Assembly: GCA_900116395.1 (NCBI GenBank) | Contig: FPAN01000004.1 | Span: 186,001 to 250,000 of the forward strand | From: Lachnospiraceae bacterium XBD2001 | Lineage (GTDB): Bacteria > Bacillota > Clostridia > Lachnospirales > Lachnospiraceae | Direction of reading: 5' to 3' | DNA length: 64,000 nucleotides | In this document: positions 18,512 through 27,266 of the stretch, in pieces | Layout of the letters: every line of letters begins with the position of its first letter | Numbering within the stretch: the first letter of the stretch is position 1 | Notes under the pieces: generated by a model | Database searches by the model: none | The model's input: the letters and a program-made list of their open reading frames with translations, nothing else | Told to the model about the DNA's origin: nothing | Program-made: the position numbers and the translations under genes

Positions 18512-18880
18512 CTATAAAACTTCCGGAGCAAGGGAAACGATCTTCATGAACTGCTTCTCACGAAGTTCTCTTGCTACAGGTCCAAAAATACGAGTTCCCT
18601 TAGGGGTCTTATCGTCTTTGATGATAACTGCTGCGTTCTCATCAAACTTGATGTAGGATCCGTCCTTACGACGTGCGCCCTTCTTGGAACGTACAACTAC
18701 TGCCTTAACTACATCACCCTTCTTTACAACTCCACCAGGTGTTGCATCTTTAACAGTAGCAACGATGATGTCTCCAATATTGGCATATCTTCTAGTAGAA
18801 CCGCCAAGTACACGGATGCAAAGGATTTCCTTAGCACCTGTATTGTCGGCTACTCTTAATCTACTTTCCTGCTGTACCAT
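18512..18880 (-). CDS. rplN: Large-subunit ribosomal protein L14 (uL14)
   Basis: A 122-residue L14 of standard length ([36 protein letters not shown]). It sits at the subunit interface. It is 33 bp after rpsQ. Confidence 0.97.
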   Translation of the reverse strand: MVQQESRLRVADNTGAKEILCIRVLGGSTRRYANIGDIIVATVKDATPGGVVKKGDVVKAVVVRSKKGARRKDGSYIKFDENAAVIIKDDKTPKGTRIFGPVARELREKQFMKIVSLAPEVL

Positions 18881-18913
18881 TACTGCAGCCTCCTTTACTA
18901 TTCTAACGGCTAA

Positions 18914-19171
18914 TTATTTAGCTCTCTCGGTAATCTCAACTAATCTCCATCTCTTATCTTTGGAAAGAGGTCTAGTCTCCATAACCTTTACAGTATCTCC
19001 AACCTTTGCGGAGTTCTCTTCATCATGAGCCTTCAACTTGTAAGTTCTCTTGATGATCTTATTGTAAATAGGATGTTTTACGTTATCTTTAACAGCTACA
19101 ACAATTGTCTTGTCCATCTTGTCGCTGACAACTACACCTACACGTGTTTTTCTCAGATTTCTTTCTTCCAC
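18914..19171 (-). CDS. rpsQ: Small-subunit ribosomal protein S17 (uS17)
   Basis: An 85-residue OB-fold S17 ([35 protein letters not shown]). The start is GTG at 19171, preceded by an AAAGGAG-type site. It is 32 bp after rpmC. Confidence 0.96.
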   Translation of the reverse strand: MEERNLRKTRVGVVVSDKMDKTIVVAVKDNVKHPIYNKIIKRTYKLKAHDEENSAKVGDTVKVMETRPLSKDKRWRLVEITERAK

Positions 19172-19203
19172 GGTTTTATCTCCTTTCTCAATTTATATTC
19201 CGA

Positions 19204-19410
19204 TTAGTTATTCTTGGAAACCTCAGTAATAACTGTCTGAATGCGGGCAATGTTCTTTCTTACCTCTTTGATACGACCAGTATTATCTAACTGATTGGTT
19301 GCATTCTGGAATCTCAAATTGAAAAGTTCTTTTTTTGCTTCAACGAGCTGAGCGTTCAACTCGTCAACAGACTTCTTCTTTAAATCTTCTACAAAATTCT
19401 TAGTTTTCAT
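19204..19410 (-). CDS. rpmC: Large-subunit ribosomal protein L29 (uL29)
   Basis: A 68-residue two-helix L29 ([34 protein letters not shown]) next to the exit tunnel. I take the ATG at 19410, with GGCGG 8 bp upstream. An in-frame GTG at 19419 is possible but would touch that site. Its start overlaps the end of rplP by 11 bp. Confidence 0.95.
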   Translation of the reverse strand: MKTKNFVEDLKKKSVDELNAQLVEAKKELFNLRFQNATNQLDNTGRIKEVRKNIARIQTVITEVSKNN

Positions 19411-19837
19411 TTGATTCACCGCCTTCTAAATCTGCACGTGAAACGATCTTGCACTTGCAAGGAAGTTTATGTGTAGCAAGACGTAATGCTTCTCTAGCAA
19501 CGTCTTCCGGAACACCGGAGATTTCAAATAATACACGACCAGGCTTAACTACTGCTACCCAGTACTCTAAAGTTCCCTTACCGGAACCCATTCGGGTCTC
19601 AGCTGGCTTAGCTGTAACCGGCTTATCAGGGAAGATCTTAATCCATACCTTACCACCACGCTTTACGTAACGGGTCATAGCGATACGGGCTGCTTCGATC
19701 TGGTTGGACTTAATCCAGCATGGCTCCATAGCAACGATACCGAACTCACCATTGGTAATCTTGTTACCACGAAGAGCCTTACCAGCCATAGATCCACGGA
19801 ACTGCTTACGATGCTTAACTCTCTTTGGCATTAACAT
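19400..19837 (-). CDS. rplP: Large-subunit ribosomal protein L16 (uL16)
   Basis: A 145-residue L16 ([40 protein letters not shown]). It positions tRNA at the A site. The C-terminal tail [10 protein letters not shown] extends a little beyond the common end. Start and rpsC stop share one base. Confidence 0.97.
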   Translation of the reverse strand: MLMPKRVKHRKQFRGSMAGKALRGNKITNGEFGIVAMEPCWIKSNQIEAARIAMTRYVKRGGKVWIKIFPDKPVTAKPAETRMGSGKGTLEYWVAVVKPGRVLFEISGVPEDVAREALRLATHKLPCKCKIVSRADLEGGESNEN

Positions 19838-20508
19838 TAGCGGTTTCCTCCTTCCTTCTCAGTAACTTCTACATTCTTCTTGGATGGAAGAACTTCACCC
19901 TTATAGATCCAAACCTTAACGCCGACCTTACCATAGGTAGTATCAGCCTCAGCGAATCCATAATCAATATCTGCACGAAGGGTCTGAAGTGGAATAGTAC
20001 CTTCGTTGTAAGTCTCTGTACGAGCCATATCAGCTCCACCAAGACGTCCGGAGCAAGAGGTCTTAATACCCATAACGCCAGCCTTCATAGCACGGCCCAT
20101 GCAAGACTTCATTGCACGACGGAAAGAAACACGGTTCTCAAGCTGCTGAGCAATGTTCTCAGCTACTAACTGAGCATCCTTATCCGGTCTCTTTACTTCC
20201 TTGATGTCAACAACAAGCTTCTGTGCAGTCTGCTTCTGAAGCTCATTCTTAACCTTCTCGATTTCTGCTCCACCCTTACCGATAACTACGCCTGGCTTAG
20301 CGGTGTAAACAGTAACCTTAACGCGGTCAGATGTTCTCTCGATCTCGATCTTAGAAACACCTGCAGCATATAACTTCTTCTTCAGAAATGTTCTGATGTT
20401 ATAATCTTCTACTAAGTAGTCAGCGAACTCGCCTTCAGCATACCACTTGGACTCCCAGTCCTTGATAACGCCGACTCTTAATCCATGAGGATTAACTTTC
20501 TGTCCCAT
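19837..20508 (-). CDS. rpsC: Small-subunit ribosomal protein S3 (uS3)
   Basis: A 223-residue S3 with an N-terminal KH domain ([19 protein letters not shown]) that contacts mRNA at the entry channel and a C-terminal domain with [17 protein letters not shown]. It is 15 bp after rplV. Confidence 0.97.
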   Translation of the reverse strand: MGQKVNPHGLRVGVIKDWESKWYAEGEFADYLVEDYNIRTFLKKKLYAAGVSKIEIERTSDRVKVTVYTAKPGVVIGKGGAEIEKVKNELQKQTAQKLVVDIKEVKRPDKDAQLVAENIAQQLENRVSFRRAMKSCMGRAMKAGVMGIKTSCSGRLGGADMARTETYNEGTIPLQTLRADIDYGFAEADTTYGKVGVKVWIYKGEVLPSKKNVEVTEKEGGNR

Positions 20509-20523
20509 TATTTGACCTCCTTC

Positions 20524-20910
20524 TTACTTCTCGTCCAGCACGATGGTGATGTGGCTCATTCTCTTCTCGATTCTATAAGCTCTACCCTGTGCTCTTGGTC
20601 TAATACGCTTCATTGTAGGTCCCTTGTTAGCGTAGCACTCTGCTACGTAAAGGTCCTCAACCTTCATACCATTGTTGTTCTCTGCATTAGCGATTGCAGA
20701 CTTTAATAACTTCTCAACAACGCTGGAAGCATATCTAGGATTGTAAGTTACAATTGCGAGTGCTGTCTCAACGTCCTTGCCACGAATGGCATCTAATACG
20801 AAGCAAGCCTTCTGAACTGACATTCTTGCATAAGAAAGTTTTGCGGAAGGTCTTGTATCCTTATTTTCATTTCTCTCACGCTTGATCTGACTTCTATGTC
20901 CTCTAGCCAT
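20524..20910 (-). CDS. rplV: Large-subunit ribosomal protein L22 (uL22)
   Basis: A 128-residue L22. The beta-hairpin loop that lines the exit tunnel is represented by GPTMKRIRPRAQGRAYRIEK. The N-terminus (ARGHRSQIKRERNENKDTR) is longer and more charged than in many species. It is 38 bp after rpsS. Confidence 0.97.
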   Translation of the reverse strand: MARGHRSQIKRERNENKDTRPSAKLSYARMSVQKACFVLDAIRGKDVETALAIVTYNPRYASSVVEKLLKSAIANAENNNGMKVEDLYVAECYANKGPTMKRIRPRAQGRAYRIEKRMSHITIVLDEK

Positions 20911-20948
20911 GATGAAAATCCTCCTTTCGATCTATCTGTTCCGGAATA

Positions 20949-21221
20949 TTATTTCTTCTTCTCGTCTTTGCCGTGTCCCTTGTAAGTTCTTGTTGCAACG
21001 AACTCACCAAGCTTGTGGCCAACCATATCTTCAGTTACATATACCGGTACATGCTTTCTTCCGTCATGAACTGCGATTGTATGACCAACCATCTGAGGGA
21101 AGATTGTAGAACGGCGGGACCAAGTCTTAACTACAGACTTGTCTCCGGAAGCGTTCATAGCATCAATCTTATTTAATAAACTTGCATCAGCAAATGGTCC
21201 TTTTTTTAATGAACGTGCCAT
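20949..21221 (-). CDS. rpsS: Small-subunit ribosomal protein S19 (uS19)
   Basis: A 90-residue S19 ([42 protein letters not shown]). It pairs with S13 in the 30S head. It is 10 bp after rplB. Confidence 0.97.
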   Translation of the reverse strand: MARSLKKGPFADASLLNKIDAMNASGDKSVVKTWSRRSTIFPQMVGHTIAVHDGRKHVPVYVTEDMVGHKLGEFVATRTYKGHGKDEKKK

Positions 21222-21231
21222 AACTTCCTCC

Positions 21232-22074
21232 TTACTTTATTCCCTTACCGTCACGTCTTCTTACGATAAGCTTGTTAGACTGCTTGTTCTTCTTTCTGGT
21301 CTTCAAACCAAGTGCAGGCTTGCCCCAAGGTGTACATGGGCCAGGACGTCCGACAGGAGCCTTACCTTCACCACCTCCGTGTGGATGGTCGTTAGGGTTC
21401 ATAACAGATCCACGAACGGTAGGACGAATTCCCATGTGACGCTTACGTCCAGCCTTACCAATCTTAACAAGGTTATGGTCACCGTTTCCGATAGTACCAA
21501 TGCTTGCGCGGCAATTGATAGGAACCATTCTCATCTCGCCAGAAGGAAGACGAAGTGTTGCGTACTTTCCTTCCTTAGCCATTAACTGAGCTGCGTTACC
21601 AGCTGCACGAACTAACTGTCCGCCCTTGCCAGCGTGCATCTCAATGTTGTGTACCATAGTACCAACTGGGATGTTTGCAAGTGGTAAGCAGTTACCAACA
21701 CGAACTTCTGCGTTAGCTCCGTTCATAACGGTCATGCCATCCTTTAATCCTTCAGGAGCAAGGATGTAAGCCTTCTCACCATCTGCGTATACGATCAAAG
21801 CGATGTTTGCTGTACGGTTAGGATCGTACTCGATACCGATAACCTTTGCAGGCACATCATCTTTGTATCTCTTGAAATCGATAATTCTGTATTTTCTTCT
21901 GTTACCGCCACCCTGATGTCTAACGGTAATCTTACCCTGATTGTTACGTCCGGAATTCTTCTTAAGGGAAGTAGTCAAGCTCTTCTCTGGAGTAGACTTG
22001 GTTACTTCTGCGAAATCAGAACCGGTCATATTTCTTCTAGAAGGTGTATATGGGTTATAAGTCTTAATTCCCAT
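21232..22074 (-). CDS. rplB: Large-subunit ribosomal protein L2 (uL2)
   Basis: A 280-residue L2 near the peptidyl transferase centre, with the conserved [20 protein letters not shown] segment and the histidine (about 232) implicated in peptidyl transfer. It follows rplW after 72 bp. Confidence 0.97.
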   Translation of the reverse strand: MGIKTYNPYTPSRRNMTGSDFAEVTKSTPEKSLTTSLKKNSGRNNQGKITVRHQGGGNRRKYRIIDFKRYKDDVPAKVIGIEYDPNRTANIALIVYADGEKAYILAPEGLKDGMTVMNGANAEVRVGNCLPLANIPVGTMVHNIEMHAGKGGQLVRAAGNAAQLMAKEGKYATLRLPSGEMRMVPINCRASIGTIGNGDHNLVKIGKAGRKRHMGIRPTVRGSVMNPNDHPHGGGEGKAPVGRPGPCTPWGKPALGLKTRKKNKQSNKLIVRRRDGKGIK

Positions 22075-22146
22075 TTTGGTTCTCCTTTCAAAAAACTACG
22101 TTTCTTCTCGCACTCGTATGTGCATATTCTATTTTAAGCTTTCGGC

Positions 22147-22446
22147 TTAAAGTCCAGAGAATAACTCAATATCCTTGGAATCCTCTGTTAACTGAACGAT
22201 TGCCTTCTTGGTCTTAGCAGTCTTACCAACTACCATACCACGTCTCTTGCTCTTACCATCGTTGTTCATGGTGTGAACAGATGCAACCTTTGTTCCTTCG
22301 AACATTTTCTCAACTGCTTCCTTGATCATGTTCTTGTTCGCATCAGTGTGAACTAAGAATGTGTACTTCTTCTCAGCAGTTGCAGCCATACTCTTCTCGG
22401 TGATGACAGGCTTAATAATTACGTCATAGTACTGTACGTTTGCCAT
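22147..22446 (-). CDS. rplW: Large-subunit ribosomal protein L23 (uL23)
   Basis: A 99-residue L23 that forms the docking site for signal recognition particle and trigger factor at the exit tunnel ([16 protein letters not shown]). Its start shares one base with the rplD stop. Confidence 0.97.
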   Translation of the reverse strand: MANVQYYDVIIKPVITEKSMAATAEKKYTFLVHTDANKNMIKEAVEKMFEGTKVASVHTMNNDGKSKRRGMVVGKTAKTKKAIVQLTEDSKDIELFSGL

Positions 22447-23066
22447 TATGCATACACCTCCTCAATAGTTGCTACAGCGTCCTTAGTAAGGATTACTGTG
22501 TTGTACTTCAATACATCGAATACGTTGATTGTGCTGGTAGAAGCAGTCTTAACGGTTGGAATGTTCTTAGCGGAAGCTACAACATTTACATCGTTATCAT
22601 TCAATACTACCAATGCCTTCTCAACATCTAAGTTCTTCAATACCTGAGCAAATGCCTTGGTCTTGATCTCGTTAAGCTTTAACTCGTCAACAACGATCAG
22701 CTTATTTTCCTGAACGCGGGAAGTAAGTGCAGACTTAAGAGCTGCTCTCTTCTCCTTCTTGTTCATCTTGAAAGTGTATTCTCTTGGAGTAGGTGCGAAT
22801 ACAACTCCACCACCTGTCCACTGTGGAGAACGGGTTGATCCCTGACGAGCATGTCCTGTTCCCTTCTGTCTCCAAGGCTTTCTTCCACCACCGGAAACCT
22901 CAGAACGGGTCTTTGCCTTCTGGGTACCCTGACGATTATTTGCAAGCTGCTGAACTACAGCCATATGTACAAGATGTTCATTTACTTCTACACCGAAAAC
23001 GGCATCATTCAAGTCGATTGTTCCAACTTCCTTGCCGTCCATATTGTAAACGGATACTTTAGCCAT
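22446..23066 (-). CDS. rplD: Large-subunit ribosomal protein L4 (uL4)
   Basis: A 206-residue L4 with the tunnel loop ([19 protein letters not shown]). In E. coli L4 represses the S10 operon by binding its leader. A structured leader upstream of rpsJ here (24158-24385) is a candidate target, but that is inference. Confidence 0.97.
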   Translation of the reverse strand: MAKVSVYNMDGKEVGTIDLNDAVFGVEVNEHLVHMAVVQQLANNRQGTQKAKTRSEVSGGGRKPWRQKGTGHARQGSTRSPQWTGGGVVFAPTPREYTFKMNKKEKRAALKSALTSRVQENKLIVVDELKLNEIKTKAFAQVLKNLDVEKALVVLNDNDVNVVASAKNIPTVKTASTSTINVFDVLKYNTVILTKDAVATIEEVYA

Positions 23067-23098
23067 CGTAAAGTTCCTCCTTTCCTATTCTTCGTATA

Positions 23099-23779
23099 TT
23101 ACTTGCTCTTTACAGACTCTTTAATAGTTACTAAAGACTTCTTAGGTCCTGGAACAGCACCCTTAACTAAAAGCAAGTTGTTCTCAGCATCAACACGTAC
23201 AACCTCAAGATTCTGAGTAGTTACGCGAACGCTTCCCATATGTCCAGGCATTCCCTTGCCCTTGAATACACGGCTAGGAGTGGAGCAGGAACCGTTAGAA
23301 CCCTGATGACGATGGAACTTAGAACCATGAGCCATAGGTCCTCTGTGCTGACCAAGTCTCTTGATTGCGCCCTGGAATCCCTTACCTTTGGAGATTGCAG
23401 TTGCGTCAATCTTATCACCTTCTGCGAAGATGTCAGCCTTGATTTCCTGAGCTAACTGATACTCGGAAGAATTCTCAAAACGGAACTCGCGAACGTATCT
23501 CTTTGGAGCAACGCCAGCCTTATCAAAGTGGCCTTTCTCTGGCTTGTTAACGCCATGTCTATGATATACAGACTTCTTGCCGTTAGCGTCCTTATCAACA
23601 GCCTTTACCTTCTTGTCTTCAAATCCAACCTGAACTGCTTCGTATCCATCATTCTCGATTGTCTTAACCTGTGTTACAACACAAGGACCAGCCTCAAGAA
23701 CGGTTACAGGAACGAGTACGCCTTCTGCATTGAAGATCTGGGTCATTCCAATTTTCTTTGCTAAAATTGCTTTCTTCAT
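23099..23779 (-). CDS. rplC: Large-subunit ribosomal protein L3 (uL3)
   Basis: A 226-residue L3 ([39 protein letters not shown]), one of the first proteins in 50S assembly. It follows rpsJ after 60 bp. Confidence 0.97.
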   Translation of the reverse strand: MKKAILAKKIGMTQIFNAEGVLVPVTVLEAGPCVVTQVKTIENDGYEAVQVGFEDKKVKAVDKDANGKKSVYHRHGVNKPEKGHFDKAGVAPKRYVREFRFENSSEYQLAQEIKADIFAEGDKIDATAISKGKGFQGAIKRLGQHRGPMAHGSKFHRHQGSNGSCSTPSRVFKGKGMPGHMGSVRVTTQNLEVVRVDAENNLLLVKGAVPGPKKSLVTIKESVKSK

Positions 23780-23839
23780 TTCTTACCTCCTGTAGTGGAA
23801 CTTCCTATTAGAAAGTTCATACCAGTTACTTAAAAATAA

Positions 23840-24157
23840 TTACTTGTTCTTCATTTTGATATCGATGAACACACCTGCAGGCATCTCTAAACGAGATAAT
23901 GCATCAACCGTCTTCTGGGTTGGTGTCAGGATATCAATGAGTCTCTTATGGGTTCTCTGCTCGAACTGTTCTCTAGAATCTTTGTACTTGTGAACTGCTC
24001 TTAAGATAGTAACAACTTCCTTCTTAGTTGGAAGAGGTACCGGTCCGCTCACCTGTGCTCCATTCTTCTTAACAGTCTCGATGATTTTCTTGGCAGATGC
24101 ATCAACTAATTCGTGATCATAAGCCTTGAGTGTGATTCTCATTACCTGAGTTGCCAT
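23840..24157 (-). CDS. rpsJ: Small-subunit ribosomal protein S10 (uS10)
   Basis: A 105-residue S10 ([21 protein letters not shown]), also the NusE partner of NusB in antitermination. It is the first gene of the S10-spc supercluster; AAAGGAGGCGAC precedes the ATG. Unlike in Bacillus, tuf is not immediately upstream but 22.8 kb away. Confidence 0.97.
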   Translation of the reverse strand: MATQVMRITLKAYDHELVDASAKKIIETVKKNGAQVSGPVPLPTKKEVVTILRAVHKYKDSREQFEQRTHKRLIDILTPTQKTVDALSRLEMPAGVFIDIKMKNK

Positions 24158-24385
24158 AAAAAAAGTCGCCTCCTTTTCGCACTTTTTGAATAGTACGACA
24201 AGCGGTGACTGTACACATCTCCGTGTGTGTCCATAAGAACTTGCACACGTTGTTTCTACTTCATCTGTAGACCATATTGATTCGTACAGTGACTTGTCGT
24301 CAGTTTCCTAACTTGACATTCGCTCCACGGAAAACCTACCACGAAGGTAGCAACCTCACGCTTCATCGCTATCATGTCACAGCAA
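24158..24385 (-). ncRNA. Structured 5' leader of the S10 operon (candidate autoregulatory RNA)
   Basis: The transcript from the predicted promoter at 24391-24419 would carry about 225 untranslated bases before rpsJ. ACGACAAG...ACTGTAC (plus 24195-24214) and GTACAGT...CTTGTCGT (24284-24300) are complementary over 15 bp with a small internal loop, forming a long-range stem. A hairpin CTACC-ACGAA-GGTAG (24336-24350) lies closer to the 5' end. S10 leaders in other bacteria bind L4 to regulate the operon. I do not claim a match to a defined RNA family. The 450-bp gap 24158-24607 holds this leader and two divergent promoters, and no gene I can support. Confidence 0.55.
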
Positions 24386-24390
24386 AATTG

Positions 24391-24419
24391 ATTATACATT
24401 GGGTTTTATATGAATGCAA
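24391..24419 (-). promoter_or_regulatory. Predicted S10 operon promoter
   Basis: Minus strand TTGCAT (24414-24419), 17 bp, TATAAT (24391-24396). It should start the whole S10-spc transcript near 24384. Confidence 0.75.
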
Positions 24420-24496
24420 GGGGTTTTTAGTAAAAATTGTACTTTTTTCGATACATTTTTATTTCTCTTTTTTACACCCCAAGATGAGCGGAATTC

Positions 24497-24525
24497 TTGT
24501 CAAATCCTCGCAAGATATGTATGAT
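24497..24525 (+). promoter_or_regulatory. Predicted promoter of the methyltransferase gene at 24608
   Basis: TTGTCA (24497-24502), 17 bp, TATGAT (24520-24525), about 80 bp before the ATG. GAAAGGATT precedes the start codon. Confidence 0.6.
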
Positions 24526-24607
24526 AGAAAAGATTCTTTTCTTCGCGTATGTTATTATATAGAAGAAACAGGATTGTTGTCTATGCTTTTTTGAAAGGAT
24601 TATATAT

Positions 24608-25489
24608 ATGTGGATTGCAAATCGTTGGCAGGATTATGAAGTGTTGGATTGCAGCGACGGCGAGAAGCTCGAGCGCTGGGGCCGTTACAATCTGTTACGT
24701 CCGGACCCTCAGGTCATCTGGAACACGCCGCACAATCATGCCGCATGGAAAAAATTAAACGCGCACTATCACCGCAGCAGCAAAGGCGGCGGCGAGTGGG
24801 AGTTCTTCGATTTACCGGAGCAGTGGACCATCGATTACGAGACTTCCGTCGGTGCGAAGCTTACCTTCAATCTGAAGCCTTTTGCCTTCAAGCACACCGG
24901 AGTATTTCCGGAGCAGGCAACCAACTGGGATTGGTTTTCTTCTATTATTAAGAAGGAATCTAAGAAGCGACCGATTAAGGTATTGAACCTTTTTGCTTAT
25001 ACCGGCGGCGCTACCCTTGCTGCTGCTTCTGCCGGCGCATCTGTCACTCACGTTGACGCCTCCAAGGGTATGGTAACCTGGGCAAAAGAGAATGCCGTAT
25101 CTTCCGGCCTGGGCGATGCACCGATTCGTTGGCTGGTGGATGACTGTCGCAAGTTCGTTGAGCGGGAGATCCGTCGCGGCAACAAGTACGATGCCATCAT
25201 TATGGATCCTCCTTCTTACGGAAGAGGTCCGAAGGGTGAGATTTGGAAAATTGAAGAATCCATTTTTCCATTCATCGAGTTATGTACCCAGGTGTTAAGT
25301 GATGACCCGCTTTTCTTCCTGGTGAACTCCTATACCACCGGATTACAACCGGCTGTGCTGAAGTACATGATTTCCACTGCATTAAAAGATTTTGACGGAA
25401 CCGTAGAAGCCGAAGAAATCGGGCTCCCTGTTACTGCAAGCGGATTGGTTCTTCCTTGCGGTGCCAGCGGACGTTTTTACAAAGCATAA
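24608..25489 (+). CDS. Class I SAM-dependent methyltransferase (RlmI/RlmK-like)
   Basis: A 293-residue protein. The C-terminal two thirds are a Rossmann methyltransferase with the SAM motif VLNLFAYTGGATLAA (about 120-134), the acidic VTHVDASKGMVTWAKENA and the catalytic-type YDAIIMDPPSYGRGP (about 198-212). The DPPSYGRG-type motif is typical of the COG1092 group that includes the 23S rRNA methyltransferases RlmI and RlmK. The N-terminal PUA domain of RlmI is missing, so the exact target base is uncertain. It is a single-gene unit, divergent from the S10 operon, ended by the terminator at 25504-25536. Confidence 0.85.
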   Translation: MWIANRWQDYEVLDCSDGEKLERWGRYNLLRPDPQVIWNTPHNHAAWKKLNAHYHRSSKGGGEWEFFDLPEQWTIDYETSVGAKLTFNLKPFAFKHTGVFPEQATNWDWFSSIIKKESKKRPIKVLNLFAYTGGATLAAASAGASVTHVDASKGMVTWAKENAVSSGLGDAPIRWLVDDCRKFVEREIRRGNKYDAIIMDPPSYGRGPKGEIWKIEESIFPFIELCTQVLSDDPLFFLVNSYTTGLQPAVLKYMISTALKDFDGTVEAEEIGLPVTASGLVLPCGASGRFYKA

Positions 25490-25503
25490 ATAAGCATAAA
25501 AAT

Positions 25504-25536
25504 ACCGACCCATTTCTATAGAAGAAACGGGTCGGT
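25504..25536. terminator. Bidirectional terminator between methyltransferase and corA
   Basis: ACCGACCC (25504-25511) and GGGTCGGT (25529-25536) form an 8-bp stem; TTTTCTTAT follows on the plus side and an A-rich run precedes it for the minus side. Confidence 0.7.
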
Positions 25537-25540
25537 TTTC

Positions 25541-26482
25541 TTATAACATCTTACGTTTTCGAAGGATAATCCAGGCAATCACACAAATCACCAAGGTAAT
25601 CAAACAAATAATTCCAAATCCGAACGGCGTGGCAGATAACGGCATCCACTCCCCCGCCACATTCATTCCCCACAAGCCGGAGATGATGGTCGGAATAGAC
25701 ATTACAATGGTGATGGCTGCCAAGTATTTCATGGCGTTGTTCAAACGGTTGTTGATAACGGTAGAGAGCAACTCTCTGGTACCGTTGATAATATCACGAT
25801 AAATCTGGGTCATCTCGATAGCCTGCTTGTTCTCGATAATGACATCATCCAGAAGTTCCTGGTCTTCCTCATACTGGCGCAGTCTTCCGTAACGGGTCAA
25901 GCGGTCCAACACAACGCCATTGGCGCGCAAGGACGTAGCGAAGTATACCAGGTTGGATTCCAGCTCGTGAAGATCGATCAAATCTACATCTTCCGTATCC
26001 TGATCGATACGCTCCTCAATCTCGGTGCGCTTCCGATCAATACTACGCAGCAAGCTCTGATAAACCATACAGCTGTTATAGATAATCTGGTAGGTGAAGC
26101 GCATCTGCTTCTTCGTGGAAAAATCCCGAACCCGCTGATCCACAAAGGTCCGAAGCACCGCAGTCTCTTCCGAGCATACGGTAATCAGTACATCATCGCG
26201 GATAATGATGCCAAGCGGAATGGTGGTGTACACGTGACGATTGTTACGAACCTCCGCCGTAGGAATATCCATCAAGATCAACGTATAGTTGTCTTCCAAA
26301 CTCATACGCGAACTCTCTTCATCATCCAACGCAGCGCGAACATCAGCAATGTCCATGTCAAAGCGTTCACTTATCTCGGTACACTCTTCCAATGTCGGGG
26401 ATGTTAACTTAATCCAGCACCCCGGCTCAAATCCTTCAATCTCTCGGATAATCCGGTCATCTGTTTTGTAATAATTCAGCAT
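25541..26482 (-). CDS. corA: CorA-family magnesium/divalent cation channel
   Basis: A 313-residue protein with a large cytoplasmic N-terminal funnel (about 1-245, with a long charged coiled region VDLIDLHELESN...) and two C-terminal membrane helices. The first helix ends with the GMN signature (SGLWGMNVAGEW), the selectivity motif of CorA channels. The C-terminus is basic (LRKRKML), as in the family. Homologues carry magnesium, cobalt or zinc; the sequence does not say which. It has its own promoter at 26514-26542 that overlaps the end of the upstream gene. Confidence 0.9.
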   Translation of the reverse strand: MLNYYKTDDRIIREIEGFEPGCWIKLTSPTLEECTEISERFDMDIADVRAALDDEESSRMSLEDNYTLILMDIPTAEVRNNRHVYTTIPLGIIIRDDVLITVCSEETAVLRTFVDQRVRDFSTKKQMRFTYQIIYNSCMVYQSLLRSIDRKRTEIEERIDQDTEDVDLIDLHELESNLVYFATSLRANGVVLDRLTRYGRLRQYEEDQELLDDVIIENKQAIEMTQIYRDIINGTRELLSTVINNRLNNAMKYLAAITIVMSIPTIISGLWGMNVAGEWMPLSATPFGFGIICLITLVICVIAWIILRKRKML

Positions 26483-26513
26483 GCCAGCGCCCTCCCAAAG
26501 TCTTGCACTATTA

Positions 26514-26542
26514 ATGTAAAATCAAGGCGCAAGTACTGTCAA
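26514..26542 (-). promoter_or_regulatory. Predicted corA promoter
   Basis: Minus strand TTGACA (26537-26542), 17 bp, TTACAT (26514-26519). It overlaps the last bases of the HAD phosphatase gene. Confidence 0.6.
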
Positions 26543-27189
26543 GAAAAATATTTCAGGATGTCTTCCGGAGACTCAGCAATCTCCAGCGGAGACCATTTTT
26601 CCAAATCCTCTCTCGAAGAAAATCCCCAGCTTACCAACACATAATCCATGCCCGCATTCTCAGCGGTCTGCGCATCCACATCGGAATCACCCACATACAA
26701 AGTTTTGTAAGGCTTGGCATCCAGTTCCCGCATCGCCTGAAACGGCGCATCGGTGGATGGCTTTCTCCGACGGCCTTCTCCATCTCCTAAAACCGTCTGA
26801 ATCGTCTGTCCAAAAAAGCGCTCCCGAAGTTCCTCACATCCGGCCTGGAACTTGTTAGATACAATGGCCATCTTCACGCCACGCTGTTGCAGCTGCTCCA
26901 CCAACTCCGGAATTCCCGGATAATAATCGGTCTTCACCGCCACATGGGCGATATAATACTCTACAAAAGAATGCAAAACATCATCAAAATTGGGATTGTT
27001 CTCCCCTTCCGGTGTTGCCCGCTCCAACAGTTTGCGAATGCCGTTACCTACCATTGCCGTCACTTCTTCTACGGTATGTGTGGGATAACCAAAGGCACGC
27101 TGGGCATGATTCACTGCCTCCGTCAAATCACCGATGGTATTCAATAATGTTCCATCCAAATCAAAAAGGATTGCTTCGTATTTTTTCAT
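26539..27189 (-). CDS. HAD-family phosphatase (phosphoglycolate phosphatase-like)
   Basis: A 216-residue HAD hydrolase. Motif I is FDLDGTLLNT (Asp10 nucleophile), motif II IVSNK, motif III a lysine in GRRRKPSTDA, and motif IV YVGDSDVDAQTA. An alpha-helical cap (about 17-85) places it with Gph/PGMB-type enzymes acting on small phosphorylated metabolites; the actual substrate is not decided. It follows ptsI after 77 bp with a terminator between, so its transcription is at least partly separate from the PTS genes. Confidence 0.85.
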   Translation of the reverse strand: MKKYEAILFDLDGTLLNTIGDLTEAVNHAQRAFGYPTHTVEEVTAMVGNGIRKLLERATPEGENNPNFDDVLHSFVEYYIAHVAVKTDYYPGIPELVEQLQQRGVKMAIVSNKFQAGCEELRERFFGQTIQTVLGDGEGRRRKPSTDAPFQAMRELDAKPYKTLYVGDSDVDAQTAENAGMDYVLVSWGFSSREDLEKWSPLEIAESPEDILKYFS

Positions 27190-27230
27190 GATGTCTTACT
27201 TCTTTCCTGCCCCTTCAAAAGCATACGAAA

Positions 27231-27254
27231 ATCGACAGCCCTAAGACTGCCGAT
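27231..27254 (-). terminator. Terminator after ptsI
   Basis: On the minus strand ATCGGCAG (27247-27254) pairs with CTGTCGAT (27231-27238) and is followed by TTTTC. It closes the fru-pts operon. Confidence 0.65.
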
Positions 27255-27266
27255 TCCCTGTTATTA

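Noticed and set aside
24277-24594. A 105-codon frame in the S10 leader gap
   Set aside because: It runs across the predicted leader and both promoters, has no ribosome site, and its composition is unlike a real protein.
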